Source: Bradysia coprophila
Taxonomy: Eukaryota; Arthropoda; Insecta; Diptera; Sciaridae
Length of the DNA stretch: 64,000 bases
Reading direction: 5' to 3'
Assembly: GCF_014529535.1 (NCBI RefSeq)
Contig: NW_023503608.1
Span: 6,126,501 to 6,190,500, forward strand
Within the stretch, counting starts at the first letter, position 1; every line of letters begins with the position of its first letter. The position numbers and the translations under genes were made by a program. This document shows positions 1-12,184 of the stretch, piece by piece. Under the pieces are notes generated by a model. The model searched no databases. It worked only from the letters and a program-made list of their open reading frames with translations, and was not told where the DNA came from.

Positions 1-247
1 CAAATAAGTACTCCCTATAGGAATTAAAGTTTAATGTTTTAAATTCTTTCAAAATGTTATTTGCAGTGCAATGAAAAAATATTCGAATCCCTCCTACTTT
101 TAAGAAAAAAATCATTAAAAAACCATATTTTTTTTCGGATATGGTGATGTTACAGTGTTTATCTAAATATCTGATATGAGAAGAAGCTTTTTTGTGAATC
201 TGGAATGAGAAATGTTTTTATCAAACAGAAATTAATTTTTTATTTAC

Positions 248-310
248 CTGACGAGATTTGAACCCGAGACGTCCTGCATTTCAGTCTACGATCTTACCAC
301 TACTGCTGCA
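248..310 (-). repeat. tRNA-like (possible SINE head) fragment
   Basis: On the minus strand a B-box-like GGTTCAAATC (complement of 255-264) follows an A-box-like AGTGGTAAGA (complement of about 291-301) at tRNA-like spacing, with CTGAAAT at the anticodon-loop position. The anticodon and acceptor stems do not pair convincingly, so this is more likely a tRNA-derived SINE or a decayed tRNA pseudogene than a working tRNA. Confidence 0.3.
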
Positions 311-1710
311 ATTTGTTCTTAATCCCAACGTGACTTATTGTGAACCGTTGCGTTGTTTCAAAGAAACTAATTCCTCGTGGGATTAAAATGCAAATTGCCA
401 GATGACTTCAGGCGTCACTATTTTTTCATTATTTTAATTGTGGCCTTCCTGCAATTTCTTTCTATTTCTATGTCTTTAGTATATCTTTGTAGTGTCTACA
501 TTGATTTAATGATTTATTCAAACTGTCAGTATCTTTATAAACCGACTAAAAAAAATTATTTTTCGCAAGGCATTGAAACATTTTAAGACCAAATTAATGT
601 ATGTTTCAATTAAATTTTCTCACATAACCGTATCTCCTTGTACGTAAATCGTGTAACCTTATAGTAATTATACCTAGAGAGGAAATTTGTTAGACGAAAT
701 GTGGCCCCAACATAAGTTTGTATAAGATATTCATTTCGTATAATTTTACACCAATCCATATATGCGTTGGAAAATTCTTAGCAGCAGTATCATCGTTCAA
801 TTCCCAATATTAGTGTTTAGTCCTACTTTTAATCACTGAAGGAATTACATTTTTTCAATTTCTACCGAAGATTGAAAATCTAATCCCGAAAGAATTACTT
901 TTTGAAAGCTAAAAATTGTAATCCCATATTTTTTTCTGTGTTAAAAAGAAGATATTTATTGAAGAGTCTTATCAACACCGAATGGACCACCGATTCCCCC
1001 AATAATACATGCACTGTTTGGAGAAAAAAGACCCGATTCAATCGAACTTGACAACATAAATTTTATGCACACAGATAGATCACATCATTTTCCTCTTTGC
1101 CGATTGAATTTAGTGTGTAGCGTAACATGTTTATTCCATAACCCTAATTGAAAATGGAAAACTTTTCTTCAACCGCACTTGCTCGTGTCTTCTACATTCC
1201 ATACAATAAATAAGCAGAACTCAGTTAATACAAGTAACAAAACAACGACCACAATTTTCATAACCTTACAGTTGTGCAAATTAATTATATTGCCGATTCG
1301 AATATGGTGAGGAATGCAAGCATAAAATAGCGTCTGTTATGATGTTCGTTCATATACTTATAATAAAGTTGAATGATTATTAAGTTCGTTAGCTTTGCTT
1401 GGATGGTGAGGAGCAGCGAATTAAATTTGAATGTGCGTTTCAGTGAAATTGAATTAGGGAAATGTTTTTGCATGAAACTTTTCATATGTCTTAGTAAAAT
1501 TCGTCAAATAAAAGCTAAATCTTTTCTTTCGATTAGATGAACAGGCTAAGAATGATCTTGTCGAAACAAAATCTACAATATAGAGGAAGGGATGATTCGC
1601 TTTCCTGTATCTCCGAAAATCTCTTACTAACACCAAAATACCTGTTAAGGCCAGGTTATGCCCGCTTTCATCTTTGCGATATATGCGACCATAATCTGGC
1701 CTTAAAGGAA

Positions 1711-1775
1711 ATGAAGTAAAAGATTTCCAATAAATTTTTTTCAAATTTCTAGATCAAAGGAAGTGATAGACCCAA
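1711..1775 (+). repeat. copy of dispersed ~70-bp repeat
   Basis: It begins ATGAAGTAAAAGATTT and runs, after an A/T-rich middle, to a 'gaagtgatagaccc' end. The same arrangement (two GAAGTAAnAGA-type blocks separated by about 45 bp) recurs on both strands across the first 40 kb of the window. Confidence 0.55.
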
Positions 1776-1901
1776 TAACAAGCTAGTATTTGGTGATTTT
1801 TGGTTACGTTTCACATTTACCGTAGAGCTTGTAAATTTATATACTCTGTGAAATGATTGGAAAATAATAAAGTCAGAATTGCCGAAGGTAACATAAAGTA
1901 T

Positions 1902-1976
1902 TTTTACGTGCTTCTGGTCGGTAAATGCAATTTTTTGAGTACATCTTTCGCATTTACCGACCAGAAGCACGTAAAA
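1902..1976. repeat. perfect 27-bp hairpin (MITE-like)
   Basis: Bases 1902-1928 are the exact reverse complement of 1950-1976 (core TACGTGCTTCTGGTCGG), separated by a 21-base loop. This is probably the remnant of a small inverted-repeat transposon. No target-site duplication is evident. Confidence 0.7.
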
Positions 1977-3304
1977 CTATTAACCTCTTACGGATGGTTA
2001 TCATCTGTTAGCAATTGAATTTTAAACGGATTTACGGCGTCAATCGAGTCTTCTAATAAGCATGTTCAAAGAAATGAAGTAAAAGATTTGGAATCAATTC
2101 ATGAACTGGAAAAGGAATTGATTTTATCAACTTTAATACTGTGTCGAGTGGGCCCCATATTTACATTCTGTTCTTTTGCCTGTTCTCGTAGTGCGTTGGC
2201 TTGTCACATACGAAAGGTCCAGATCATCACATGTCTCGATCGATACTCACATGGTTAAAAAGGAAAACAAAGATGGTAAGGCAAAACAAAGCAATTAAGT
2301 TTAGTGATGCAGAAATGAGTCACTTACGTCATCCAACGCCATCATTGTCTGGAAAGAGTTTGACGAAATTATCAAGACAATTCTATCCGAATCGGTTTCG
2401 AAAAATTCACTCAAAAATTCCTTAACCCGAAAAAGAATGCTTGAAAAAGATGTTCCTAATACAATTTGAACGTGCATATTCGTTGTGCCTCGGCTACAAG
2501 AAAAAGGTGCCCCATTATAAATAATATATTTTCAAAAACATATCCTATCTTTCAAGCATTCATCACCTTCACATAGCACATAAAAGCTTTCGTTTATTCG
2601 CAAACTCATATGGCTTTATTCATAAACCATCCCATACCCAATCTAAATGTGTACAAACACAAACAGATCAACAAACAAAACAAGACGTCTTTGCTGTAAC
2701 ATCTCCGACTATATATTTCTACCCACCACCAAACAATACACGAAAAACCAAACAAGCTTTAGAAATTCTCGGCACTCATCCACTCATGTATATTCAACAC
2801 AGTCAACATGTTTTTTTACACGAAACATCTCGACGCTTTTTCACGCCCTTTTCTCTCTCCCGTTCATTCATTTTCCCAATATTTTTCCAACACATTCAGA
2901 CGAGACGCTCCACCCCAAAAATTTCGTTGTACACACTAGCCCGTATGTTGACTGTGATAGGACTTTCAACAACCCCTCGCTTATAAATCCAAACTCAACC
3001 TCAATGTACGTAATTTCGTATATAATAATAAATCGCGCGATGAGTCTCTTTTCGTTAAACTTGTGTTCAATGAAGTTGTTGGACGAAATTCAGTGCAAAA
3101 TGTTGTTTGTTCAAGCAGAATATGTTCGATAGATGAGAAAGCAGACGGAGGGTGAGAATGGTAAATATGTGCGAGCCGAATTTTATCTATGTACGACGAA
3201 TGGGGACGAAGGATAATGGTACAGGGGGAACAATATTCTCGCTGCATATACATACAGTAACGACTAGGAATTCTACAAAAGGTTGTGTAAATGCGACATG
3301 TGAT

Positions 3305-3310
3305 TCAGTC
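3305..3310 (+). promoter_or_regulatory. candidate initiator TCAGTC
   Basis: This exact arthropod initiator consensus lies about 130 bases upstream of the zinc-finger ATG, which would give an AT-rich 5' leader with no intron. There is no convincing TATA box about 30 bases upstream. Confidence 0.35.
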
Positions 3311-3438
3311 GGTGATTGTTAATTGAAGTGAATGTCACGTATATTGTGCAAGAGCTCGAAAATTGTGAAGAGAAAATTGTATTGTGACTTGGTGATAAAG
3401 TACGAGCTGAATTTTTAGCTGTGAAATAATTTTATAAA

Positions 3439-4575
3439 ATGACAATGGACTATGCAAATCAACGAGCGGATATTAAAATGCCGTCTCCGCGTATCTCAAG
3501 TGAAAATCAAACAAAAATCGAACTTAATCAAAAATCGAACACCAAACGATCATTTGATGTGGCATTTCTGATGCGACCTGATGAGAAAATGAAAAGTCGT
3601 CAGAACGAAAAGCATCAAAGATTAAATGCCGACGCAGTTGTTACATATCCCAATCAAATCAGTGTGAAAAGTGATGAAAGTTTACGTGAACAAGACAATG
3701 AATCGAATTACTTTGACCAAGAGAAAATCATCCCCACGAACGGTTTACACTTAATTGGTGCTGAAATACTCAACAACAACGAGTCGCCGCGATCAGCACG
3801 ATTTGCAACAATGCATTCGTCAAATTCACCTAGAGTCTATGACGATCCATCGATTTTACCGCCAGCTAAAATGCCCAACTATGAAAGTGATTTACCTATC
3901 CGGAGTGCATTTACGAAAGTTCCACATGCACGTCAGGACTCACCACCACCGTTGAGTCCTGACCAAATGAGCTGTCCGTCGAGCAGTCCACCCATATCAA
4001 CGAGCCCTCCCAGGCACATCATTTATCAGAACTTTCGACCCGAATATCGATTCGTCAACAACGGTCACTTCCATACGATTAGTCAAATGCAAGCTGCCCA
4101 TAATCATCAAAAATTGAAACAGCAATTAATGTACCGTCCGATTCAGAATCAGGGCGGTTCCGAAATCTCCAATTATATGCCCAGTGCAGGCTTCCCGTTC
4201 GGTACTCCGAATCATCCGTTTGTTCCGCAGCCCGACCTGACTGGCATCGTCCGAAATCCAGCCGCCGCTGCACTGCTTACCACTTTGATTCCACCGACGA
4301 TTGCCACTTCATTCACATTGACCGCACAAAATGTTTGTGCCAAGTGTAACATTAGTTTTCGAATGACCAGCGATTTAGTCTATCATATGCGTTCGCATCA
4401 TAAAAGTGAATTCACAAATGATACGAATCGACGGAAACGCGAGGAAAAACTAAAGTGTCCAGTATGCAATGAAAGTTTTCGTGAACGTCACCATTTGACG
4501 AGACATATGACCGCCCATCAGGATAAGGCTAGTGATGAAGCGGAAACGATTCAAATTCAACGAAGGCACAAGTGA
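3439..4575 (+). CDS. C2H2 zinc-finger protein, PRDM8/ZNF488-like C-terminus
   Basis: Intronless 378-residue protein, probably a nuclear DNA-binding transcriptional regulator. Two C2H2 fingers sit at the extreme C-terminus: C300/C303/H316/H320 and C340/C343/H356/H360. The phrases FRMTSDLVYHMRSHHK and CPVCNESFRERHHLTRHM match the paired terminal fingers that I know from vertebrate PRDM8 and ZNF488. There is no PR/SET domain in this frame, so it resembles the ZNF488 layout. The first 290 residues are low-complexity, rich in Ser/Pro/Asn, with a Pro-rich block near residues 165-190. A short motif around residues 37-50 (RSFDVAFLMRPDEK) looks like a conserved peptide, possibly for cofactor binding (inference). 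The ATG follows TATAAA-rich leader sequence and is the first in frame. PRDM8-type repressor activity is inferred only from the fingers. Confidence 0.8.
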   Translation: MTMDYANQRADIKMPSPRISSENQTKIELNQKSNTKRSFDVAFLMRPDEKMKSRQNEKHQRLNADAVVTYPNQISVKSDESLREQDNESNYFDQEKIIPTNGLHLIGAEILNNNESPRSARFATMHSSNSPRVYDDPSILPPAKMPNYESDLPIRSAFTKVPHARQDSPPPLSPDQMSCPSSSPPISTSPPRHIIYQNFRPEYRFVNNGHFHTISQMQAAHNHQKLKQQLMYRPIQNQGGSEISNYMPSAGFPFGTPNHPFVPQPDLTGIVRNPAAAALLTTLIPPTIATSFTLTAQNVCAKCNISFRMTSDLVYHMRSHHKSEFTNDTNRRKREEKLKCPVCNESFRERHHLTRHMTAHQDKASDEAETIQIQRRHK

Positions 4576-5352
4576 TTTGTAAAATGTTTTCAATAGACGT
4601 TTAAGCACCACCACCAACATCCACACATAACTACACATATTTTTATCCTTTTCCTTTCCGATGATTTCACTTAATATGAAGATGTCTAACGTTTTAATTA
4701 GTGAATTATATAAATGTTTTTTGATTAATTTTATTATAAATTGTGATATATGTTACATGTGTATATAAAGGAAGTCATATACTTAAAATTATATTATATA
4801 TATACTCGACTAGGACAAAAGAACAGCAAAGTAAAAAAAATACAAAATATATTGAATTTTATGGAAAAAATCCGTTCGTATTTATTGATTGTCCTTCTGA
4901 ATCTTATCAGATTTACAATTGACAACAGTTCAGTACCAAACGAAAAGTTAGATAAAACCGGAACCTCTTTGCAATAACGTCAATGCTTAATGGTAGTGAG
5001 ACCACTCAATGATGTCCAAAAACATCTATCAATCTATTCCAAAAAACGCGAAGTGTTTTCTTCGAAATGATTCATTGCTGATGTTTGAAGTAATTTCTGT
5101 TAACTCGCAAAGATGTAAAATGACTTATGTATTTTTCGGACATTGTTAATTTAACCAGAATCTACTATTAGATCATTTGCAGCAAATTTCACTTCCCTTC
5201 TAATTTACCGTTTATGTCTATGTCTTCTTCATTGTTTTGCTTGAGAACGTATTTAATATCACGGGTAAATCTGCCAGGCAGTGGCTAAATACTTATTTCG
5301 TTCAAAGAGGTGTATATTTTCATATCAATAATCATATGGCTACGGTCAGAGG

Positions 5353-5547
5353 CAGTGAATTTTCAGCATTAATTTGCTTCAGCTGTTTTTCAGCTGATCC
5401 ACACATACAATCAAAACTGTTTATACTTGTTTATACGGTTGAAGCTGCTACACGCACGTAGCCCTATAAAGACGTATGGACAGTTTTGATGGTTTGTGTG
5501 GATCAGCTGAAAAACAGCTAAGCAAAATTGTAGCTGAAAATTCACTG
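5353..5547. mobile_element. MITE with ~65-bp terminal inverted repeats
   Basis: The ends are CAGTGAATTTTCAGC and its complement. The arms pair over about 65 bp and contain CAGCTGTTTTTCAGCTGATC. No transposase is present. A related element lies at 12008-12184, sharing GGATCAGCTGAAAAACAGCT. I see no exact flanking duplication. Confidence 0.7.
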
Positions 5548-5644
5548 CTATATTCATCTGTTATCGATAACGACGACAAAAATAATGACAAGTTCTGGGT
5601 AATTATGGTTTTTTTTTTATAAAATAAAATGCATGGTAAAAAAA

Positions 5645-5715
5645 TTGAAGTACAAGATTTGAAATCAACAGATTAAAAATACTTTGATCAATAGAAGTAA
5701 TAGACTCGATAATAA
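5645..5715 (+). repeat. copy of dispersed ~70-bp repeat
   Basis: It reads TTGAAGTACAAGATTTGAAATC, then about 25 bp, then 'actttgatcaatagaagtaatagac'. It is the same two-block arrangement as the copy at 1711 and lies just beyond the MITE at 5353-5547. Confidence 0.55.
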
Positions 5716-6647
5716 TAATATGCTTGCAGTCTTTAACAGATTAACTAACATTCATACCTTTATTTGAAAGGATAGAAGACAAGGGAGACGAAATCTTCTA
5801 TAGCAATTTAAAAAAACGAAAGATTTTAAACCATATGAACTGTTCTCGAGAAAGATGTCATTTTAATTTGAAGCTTTCTAGAATTTTTTATTAATTTTCA
5901 TAAACCTAAATTTGTATCAGAATATGAAACAAATTCCACTCATGTAGTGGCTTCTGTTCTTAACAAAAGTTAATACCCTATTTATCCAGAACCATATGAA
6001 CTGGTCTGATTCAGGAGAAACAAGAGAGAAATACCTTAGCTAAATTTCTAAATAAGATCTTCGACCGAAGACCCAGCTGTGCAGGATGTAATGAAGTAAT
6101 TTCGATTTAATATGTCGGTAATGCAAGGTGATATGCTTGACGTGTTTGCAAAATCTCTAGGAGTTATCTCCATTCACAATAAAAATTTAGGTAGAGATTC
6201 AAGTTACTGTATTCTGAAGGCAGAAACCAGTGGAATTTACGGTAAGAAAAATATATATTATTTTGCTGACTTCTTCCCTGCTTTTTCTAACCTACGAGGC
6301 ATATAATCGATGAGAAAAACAAAAAATTATAAAATTGGATAAATGAATTTCTTTGCGTATTACAAGTGTATCCACCACTGATTCGTGTGCTTTTACATTC
6401 GTTTTTCACGCGTTGTTGAAGCAGTAAAAGCGAAAGCAGTCTGCATATTCAGTTATTAAAAGTGCATGGAAATACCTAAGCTACAATACACAACAAGACC
6501 TTTAGATCAATATAATATTTGAAAGAAAGGTAGGTATAATACTTCTTCTAATCTACGTTTCTTCATAAGATTGATTGGTAACATTTAAGTTTACTTTGAA
6601 TAATTAACCTTTCACTTCACGGACAAGCATATCAACAGCTTTATTGT

Positions 6648-6713
6648 AGCATCTACTACTTCATTTTGGTATAAGTGTTTTCAAAGGATTGATTTCAAAT
6701 CTTTTACTTCATT
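6648..6713 (-). repeat. copy of dispersed ~70-bp repeat (reverse)
   Basis: Reverse-orientation copy running from 'catctactacttcatt' to 'aaatcttttacttcat'. It is followed downstream by 'atcgataacagatgcc', a flank that also appears inverted beside the copy at 5645, so the full repeat is longer than the core. Confidence 0.55.
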
Positions 6714-7800
6714 TTTTGGACCTTGGTCTGTGCTAATCGATAACAGATGCCACAATGAGTTGAACAATTTTTTTTCCCGTCGATATTGAGAAATTTCACA
6801 CTGAATTTTGGATCACCTATGTTCAAACAGTCTGAAAGACTCATTCCATGAACTGTTAATCAGGATGAAATTTATTTTGAACGTTGTAGGTGTATTAGGT
6901 ATAAAAACTCATCTTGCGTTTAATGTACGACTACCTCTTGTAACTTTCCGAATCAGGTTCATTAAAGTCCGAGTCCCTAGTTTGATCTAAGAAATAGAAA
7001 ATTTAAGGAATTCAATGTAAAATATTGTTGAGTAATTCGACGCCGAAACACCAACTATGTATATCAGTGGGGAAAATGAAGAATACTTTTCGCATATGCT
7101 TCTCCAAATGGTAAAAAATAATAAAGTTTTACCGCTACTCCAAATGATGATAAATGTGAAAAATTTGTATAAAAGATTTGTACAAATGTTTTGTGTTTGC
7201 ATTGTCATCATCATCAGCGCTTTTCGGGAGCAGGGAAATTTGCGCGTAAAGCAAAAGACCATATTACATACGTACAATCGTTTTGTGATAAATATTTTTT
7301 AAGAGGAAAATGTTTCGTATATAATTTACATTTTATGAATTTTAAAATATTCTCCTAGCGATAATATTGTGAAATAGAGCGCCTGGTTATATCATAGAAT
7401 ATAATAAATGGCTGTACAAGTGTACGAAACAGCTTGTGTCTTTAATTCTTTTTTATTCAAATTTTGTTGCTTTTTATGGATTTTTTTGTATTTGGCTGCA
7501 GAACTCTATATGCTTTGTGTCTGATTTTTGGCTTGAGAATCGAAGCAATTTTCACGGTGTATTCACGGCATTATCATCTTATATTGACGAGACGACAAAA
7601 AAAATGTACTCTAGCTGAAGTCGTCAAAATTTTGCAAAAATGTAAGGTAAAACAAAGTTAAATGTTTTCCAATCACCATCAGGATAGGTTGAACAAATAA
7701 AGGAATAGACCTGATCATTATTTTTTTGTGATGATGTTTAGAAACTAAGAAGAAATGTAATAGAGTTTTTCCATATTTTAGTACATTCTGTCATAAAATT

Positions 7801-7949
7801 ACTGCTGTCACTGCGCTTATTTTCATGTGAACCAACTTCATATGGTGACATTTGTTCTGTAATGACAAATGTGAAGTTGGTTCACATGAAAATAATCCGC
7901 AGAGAATGAAGTACTATGAGAGAAATGTGGCGCCTCTACAGGCCAACCT
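7801..7949 (+). repeat. dispersed hairpin repeat, copy 1
   Basis: The core is an inverted repeat of ATTTTCATGTGAACCAAC and its complement. It is followed by 'aatgaagtactat' and GGCGCCTCTACAGGCCAACC. A second copy in opposite orientation lies at 30353-30493. Two diverged copies with the same ordered landmarks indicate a transposed element. Confidence 0.6.
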
Positions 7950-8185
7950 ACTTGTCCCATAGTTGTAAGTATTCTTTTAAGATAAAGTCAAAGAAACCCG
8001 TATCAATCTTCTGAATAAGGTTGGACTGATTTTTTTTTTGCTCGAGGTTATTGGCATATGTTCACAACCTTTACAAACGGCAAATCATCTGTTATCAACA
8101 ACAATGACAAATGTTAGCAACGACGTTGTCTTATTTAGTAAAACTTTCGTTTAAATAAATGAAGTAAAAGATTTGGTATCAAAGA

Positions 8186-9228
8186 CTACACGGAAAATCC
8201 CAATATGTGTGTGAGATCTATAAGTGGACTTAGCACCCCCATTTTTTGGCATATAGCTGTGTAATGCATATTGCGAAGACTGTAGTTAAAAAAGCTGTGT
8301 AACTTATATTATAGCTGTGAGACGCGTTTCAAATCTATCTCGAGAAATAAAATTTTTTCCTAAACTTTCATGAATTTTGCGGTCACCCATCCAAGTACTA
8401 ACCGCGCCCATTGATGCTTAACCTGATAATCCGACCGTCAACTATGCTACTGTTGTGCTAATTTTGCTTGTGCTTTAACACGTTCTTATTTCGAAGCGTT
8501 GTTACCGCAATATAAATTCTGCAGCTATATTATAAGGCACACAGCCTAATTCAAGTATGTAGTTTTCATATTTAGCATTTTTACTTTGGTGAGTTGTCAT
8601 TGGAGCATTGTTTCAGGTTCTGAAAGAAAGTGAATTGAGACTGCCTGCGTGAAGAATCGCCCATTCAATTGTTTTCTGTGAAATGCCTAGTTTGACATTT
8701 GGGAGCAGTTACTTGGCTTAATTCGTTTCTAATGTATTGAAATTTCTGATATATACGGATATATACTTTCATTCGTCTGTGTTTCCACGGATTTTGACTA
8801 TTGAAGAGGTATTTCTATAACCTGACAATCAAGCTTTATTAAAATCAGCCAAGCTATTTTACGATTTTTCTTTATCTGTTAACATTGAGTCCGACCAAGC
8901 GTCAGTACGAATCACAACTTGAATGCATGGTCCCATACATTTTCTGATATGCAGCACACAGCTATATTTTTCATACGTCAAATATGCGTTACACAGCTAT
9001 GATATAGAGTACACAGCCACAATATGCAAATCCTAGCTATAACATGTGTTGTCGATGCATAATGTAGCTCTGTAATCTATAATATAGTTGTGTAACTCAC
9101 ATTGCAGGTAAATAACCAACATTAATTCAGTAGCTATATTTTTATAAGTCTTGCAGCTATATTATAAGAACTGCAGCCACATTATAAGTTACACAGCCTT
9201 TAACGAAATCTACGAATTTTCCGTGTAG
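8186..9228. mobile_element. ~1 kb inverted-repeat element
   Basis: The ends are CTACACGGAAAAT and its complement ATTTTCCGTGTAG. The interior repeats short CACAGCTAT/ATAGCTGTG motifs in opposite orientations, so the element can fold back on itself. No long coding frame is present, so it is non-autonomous. It is inserted in a copy of the dispersed ATGAAGTAAAAGATTT repeat (8160-8185 on the left). It contains a 5S rRNA-like fragment at 8379-8440. Confidence 0.6.
8379..8440 (-). repeat. 5S rRNA-derived fragment
   Basis: On the minus strand this reads like the internal-promoter half of 5S rRNA: a box A-like AGGTTAAGCATC, then GGGCGCGGTTAGTACTTGG and ATGGGTGACCGC, all highly conserved in animal 5S genes. 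The 5' half of 5S and its closing stem are missing, so it is not a functional 5S gene. 5S-derived pol III promoters are known in SINE3-type retroposons. Here the fragment lies inside an inverted-repeat element. Confidence 0.7.
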
Positions 9229-11854
9229 GCGATACTTTGAACCTCGCTTTAAACAAAAGTAGTAAAAATTCAATGATTTGAATTTTTGTCAAGTGGTCAA
9301 ATGGATCAGTTGATAGGGGATATATGTATAACACACACCGATTACTCAATTATGTGGATAAAGGTCGAATCTATAAGATTCGAATTTTGTGGTGAAATAA
9401 ATTGATTTCTTATAACAATTCCTACATTGTGGGGTGACCACAATGCTCTATACAGTAGTCTAGCAACATCATAGAGGCTCACGCCAATAAAAAAAAATCA
9501 CCAGCGAGCGCACAGGTCTAGATCTAATATATTGTAGTTATTAAGCTATTGGGACACAGGTTGAATTTTTATTTGTATAATTGATTCATTAATCAGGAAT
9601 ATTTCTATGTCATAATACCACAGAAAAGGTTACGTTTCTAAAGAATAACTTTCTTCAATTACTAATTCTGATCTTAGGGTGTACATAATCTATACATGTG
9701 CTGTATAGTACTAGAAAGTACATGTGAAATTTGTGAGAATTTTATTTCATTTAGCTACGACCGAGACCCTCATCGTTATCCTACAAAAATAATTTAAATA
9801 AAATGCACTTTTATCAGCGTTCCCAAATTGATTTATAAAACTCAAGATTCGTTATGCCTTGTTCTGTATTAAATCGGCAGCATATTTAGCCATCAACAAC
9901 CCCATTTTGTTCGAAATTCGCTTCGCTCAGTAAAAAAATTTGCAACGGTATCAACCCAATTCGCATGGGAACAATGTGAAGTCAAATAATTACGAACAGA
10001 ATTCGTGTATGATGTTGTGGTACATAATCATATAGATCATGGTATACAAGATTCAAAAGGAAGCGAAGTCATCATCAATTTCCAATGAAATTTATTACAT
10101 TTTTGAATAGAAATACTCTCAACGACAAAATATTTTTTGATAAAAACGATGAGAAAAGAAGAAAATAATTTGCTTCATTCAGCGCATCGAGAATTACCAG
10201 CGAAATTTCATTTCCAAATTTTTTTTAATGTGCGATAGTTACATAGTATATACCAGTGTAATTAGGTGGATTGTCTCCCTCTTTTTAAAGCAATTTTTTA
10301 CTGGAGTGGAACCAAAGTCTGCATACGGTCAGAATTTTTGCTTCATATCACTAAATAGATGGAACATATTTTCGCACGTGATTTTAATTAGATTTGCTTT
10401 TTATAGTTTCAGCTAAATGTAATCGGACAAATTTCGAATAAAGAGGAACGTATGCACCAGAGCAATACCGTGAACATCAGCCAAAATATGTTTTAACGTT
10501 GGAGTTTTTACAGAGTCTCTTTCGCTTCCCATCATTTAATTACACATGAAATTGAATGAGAAACTAATTGCTTCTTTCTAAAAAAATATATGTGTGACAC
10601 TACCGCCAGTAAAAATACGATCGAAAATGGTTTTCGAGAATCAAATAATAAAAAACGTAGCGGAATATAGCGTTTCTCTAGAAAAAAAAAGTTCAACCAA
10701 AAGCATTCGATATTCAATTTGAATGCGAAATTTCCAGAAAGAAAACTTTTTAGAAGCGGCTGTCTCCTATCGATATCCACAAAAATAAAAGAAATCTTCT
10801 AACTAAAGTTATCTTTTTTAGCAGAATTATGGTGAAACAAATGAAATAAAAGAATTTGTTAGGCGATACATTCAACAGAAGAAGTAACAGATTATTGTAA
10901 GCGATTAGACTTGCTATCTCCAAAAGGTTTAATGTGATAGACTATGAGTCGAAAACAGGGCATATTATTGAGAATTTTATTTACTGAAACTACGTAGTGT
11001 AATGCTCCGTCACATAGCCACGACTCAGATTCAGTTTGGAACTTTCTGTTTACTCTTTCGTGATATGACGTGAAGAAATGTGCTGGCGACATTACTTCTG
11101 AACAGAGGTTAATCCTCAAATTAACAAATAATTTAACTGACCAATATATGAATTCTTGTCAAAGCTAACCCCTTTCTGTTTAATTAATTCCATCAGATTG
11201 ATTTTCCACAAATATTTGTTAAACGGTGAAATTGTCTCAGAAAAACGTTACTAGACAGAATAAGAAGAAATAATATCGCAAACATTATGTGTCGGTTCGA
11301 ACAGTCTCTTATCGTTCTACAAAAAGCTATACCACACAGTCATGTATTTCTATTTCACACAACCGAACCATAATATCCACTTTTCCCATGCATATATTTT
11401 GTACAATGGGGTTTTATTGTGTGGGATGACATAAACGATTTTGGGGGATGCTATAATGTTTATTGTTTTTGTTTGGTATGCTTCGCTGTACTACATGGAA
11501 TTACTTAGTTGTTGTTTTTTTTCGTTGGGGGACAACGATGAGCTTTTTGCTCATGCATCGATTACGTTTAAACGTTTTTCGAGGGTGATTATGGATTTAT
11601 ATGGTGTTAATAATGTTGGCGAAAAAAAAGTTTAGTTGACGATAAAATATTTTATGTTTTATATAAATATGAGATGGGTTATGTGTACGGCGGTAATGAA
11701 TAATATTTTTGTAGCTGGGATTTTTACACCATTGTCACAATTCATTATTTTGGGTGTGCCTGTGATTTATGCAGTTTGTGAAAACTAAATAAGAGGATTT
11801 GTTAGTGATAATGTGGTAGCCTACGACATAGCTTTCACGGATTAGCAGTTTTGC

Positions 11855-11932
11855 TATAGGATCTGTTACTTCATTTGATAGAAGTATTTTCAAAAGATTG
11901 ATTTTAAATCATTTACTTCCTTTTTGAACATT
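11855..11932 (-). repeat. copy of dispersed ~70-bp repeat (reverse)
   Basis: It contains 'tgttacttcatttgatagaagtattttc' followed by 'gattttaaatcatttacttcc', a well-preserved reverse copy with both blocks. Shorter remnants occur near 10840 and 12680. Confidence 0.55.
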
Positions 11933-12007
11933 CTCTGTGCTATGTCAGACCGCAACAGTCATAGCTCGTCGTTTAGGAGAGCCGTCGGGCCATTGAGCCG
12001 TTCAAGG

Positions 12008-12184
12008 AACGAATTTAGACACGAATTTGTTTCAACTATAATTCAGCTGATCATACAAACAAAAATCATTATAAAAACCGTATAAATAGCAATTAAAATA
12101 AAGAGCAGTCTCTTTTCTATATAGGTGGATCAGCTGAAAAACAGCTGAAACAACTTTATGTCGCTTTATGTCTAAATTTCACTG
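12008..12184. mobile_element. MITE related to the 5353 element
   Basis: The left arm (AATTTAGACACGAATTTG through TTCAGCTGATC) pairs imperfectly with the right arm ending TCTAAATTTCACTG. The shared internal GGATCAGCTGAAAAACAGCT links it to the element at 5353-5547. It is more diverged and has no coding capacity. Confidence 0.55.

Larger units (their letters stand above)
1..3300. other. non-coding stretch, 5' flank of zinc-finger gene
   Basis: No open frame here has a recognisable domain or a plausible exon structure. The stretch holds a tRNA-like repeat (about 248-310), a perfect hairpin (1902-1976) and one or two copies of a dispersed repeat recognised by ATGAAGTAAAAGATTT (1711-1775 and about 2070-2105). 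The rest is AT-rich DNA in which I see nothing specific. Confidence 0.5.

Noticed and set aside
2647..3132. 161-codon plus-strand open frame
   Set aside because: Low-complexity Thr/Ser/Asn/His composition, no domain, overlaps other open frames on both strands; looks like chance openness.
8379..8440. functional 5S rRNA gene
   Set aside because: Only the internal-promoter half is present, without the 5' half and closing stem.
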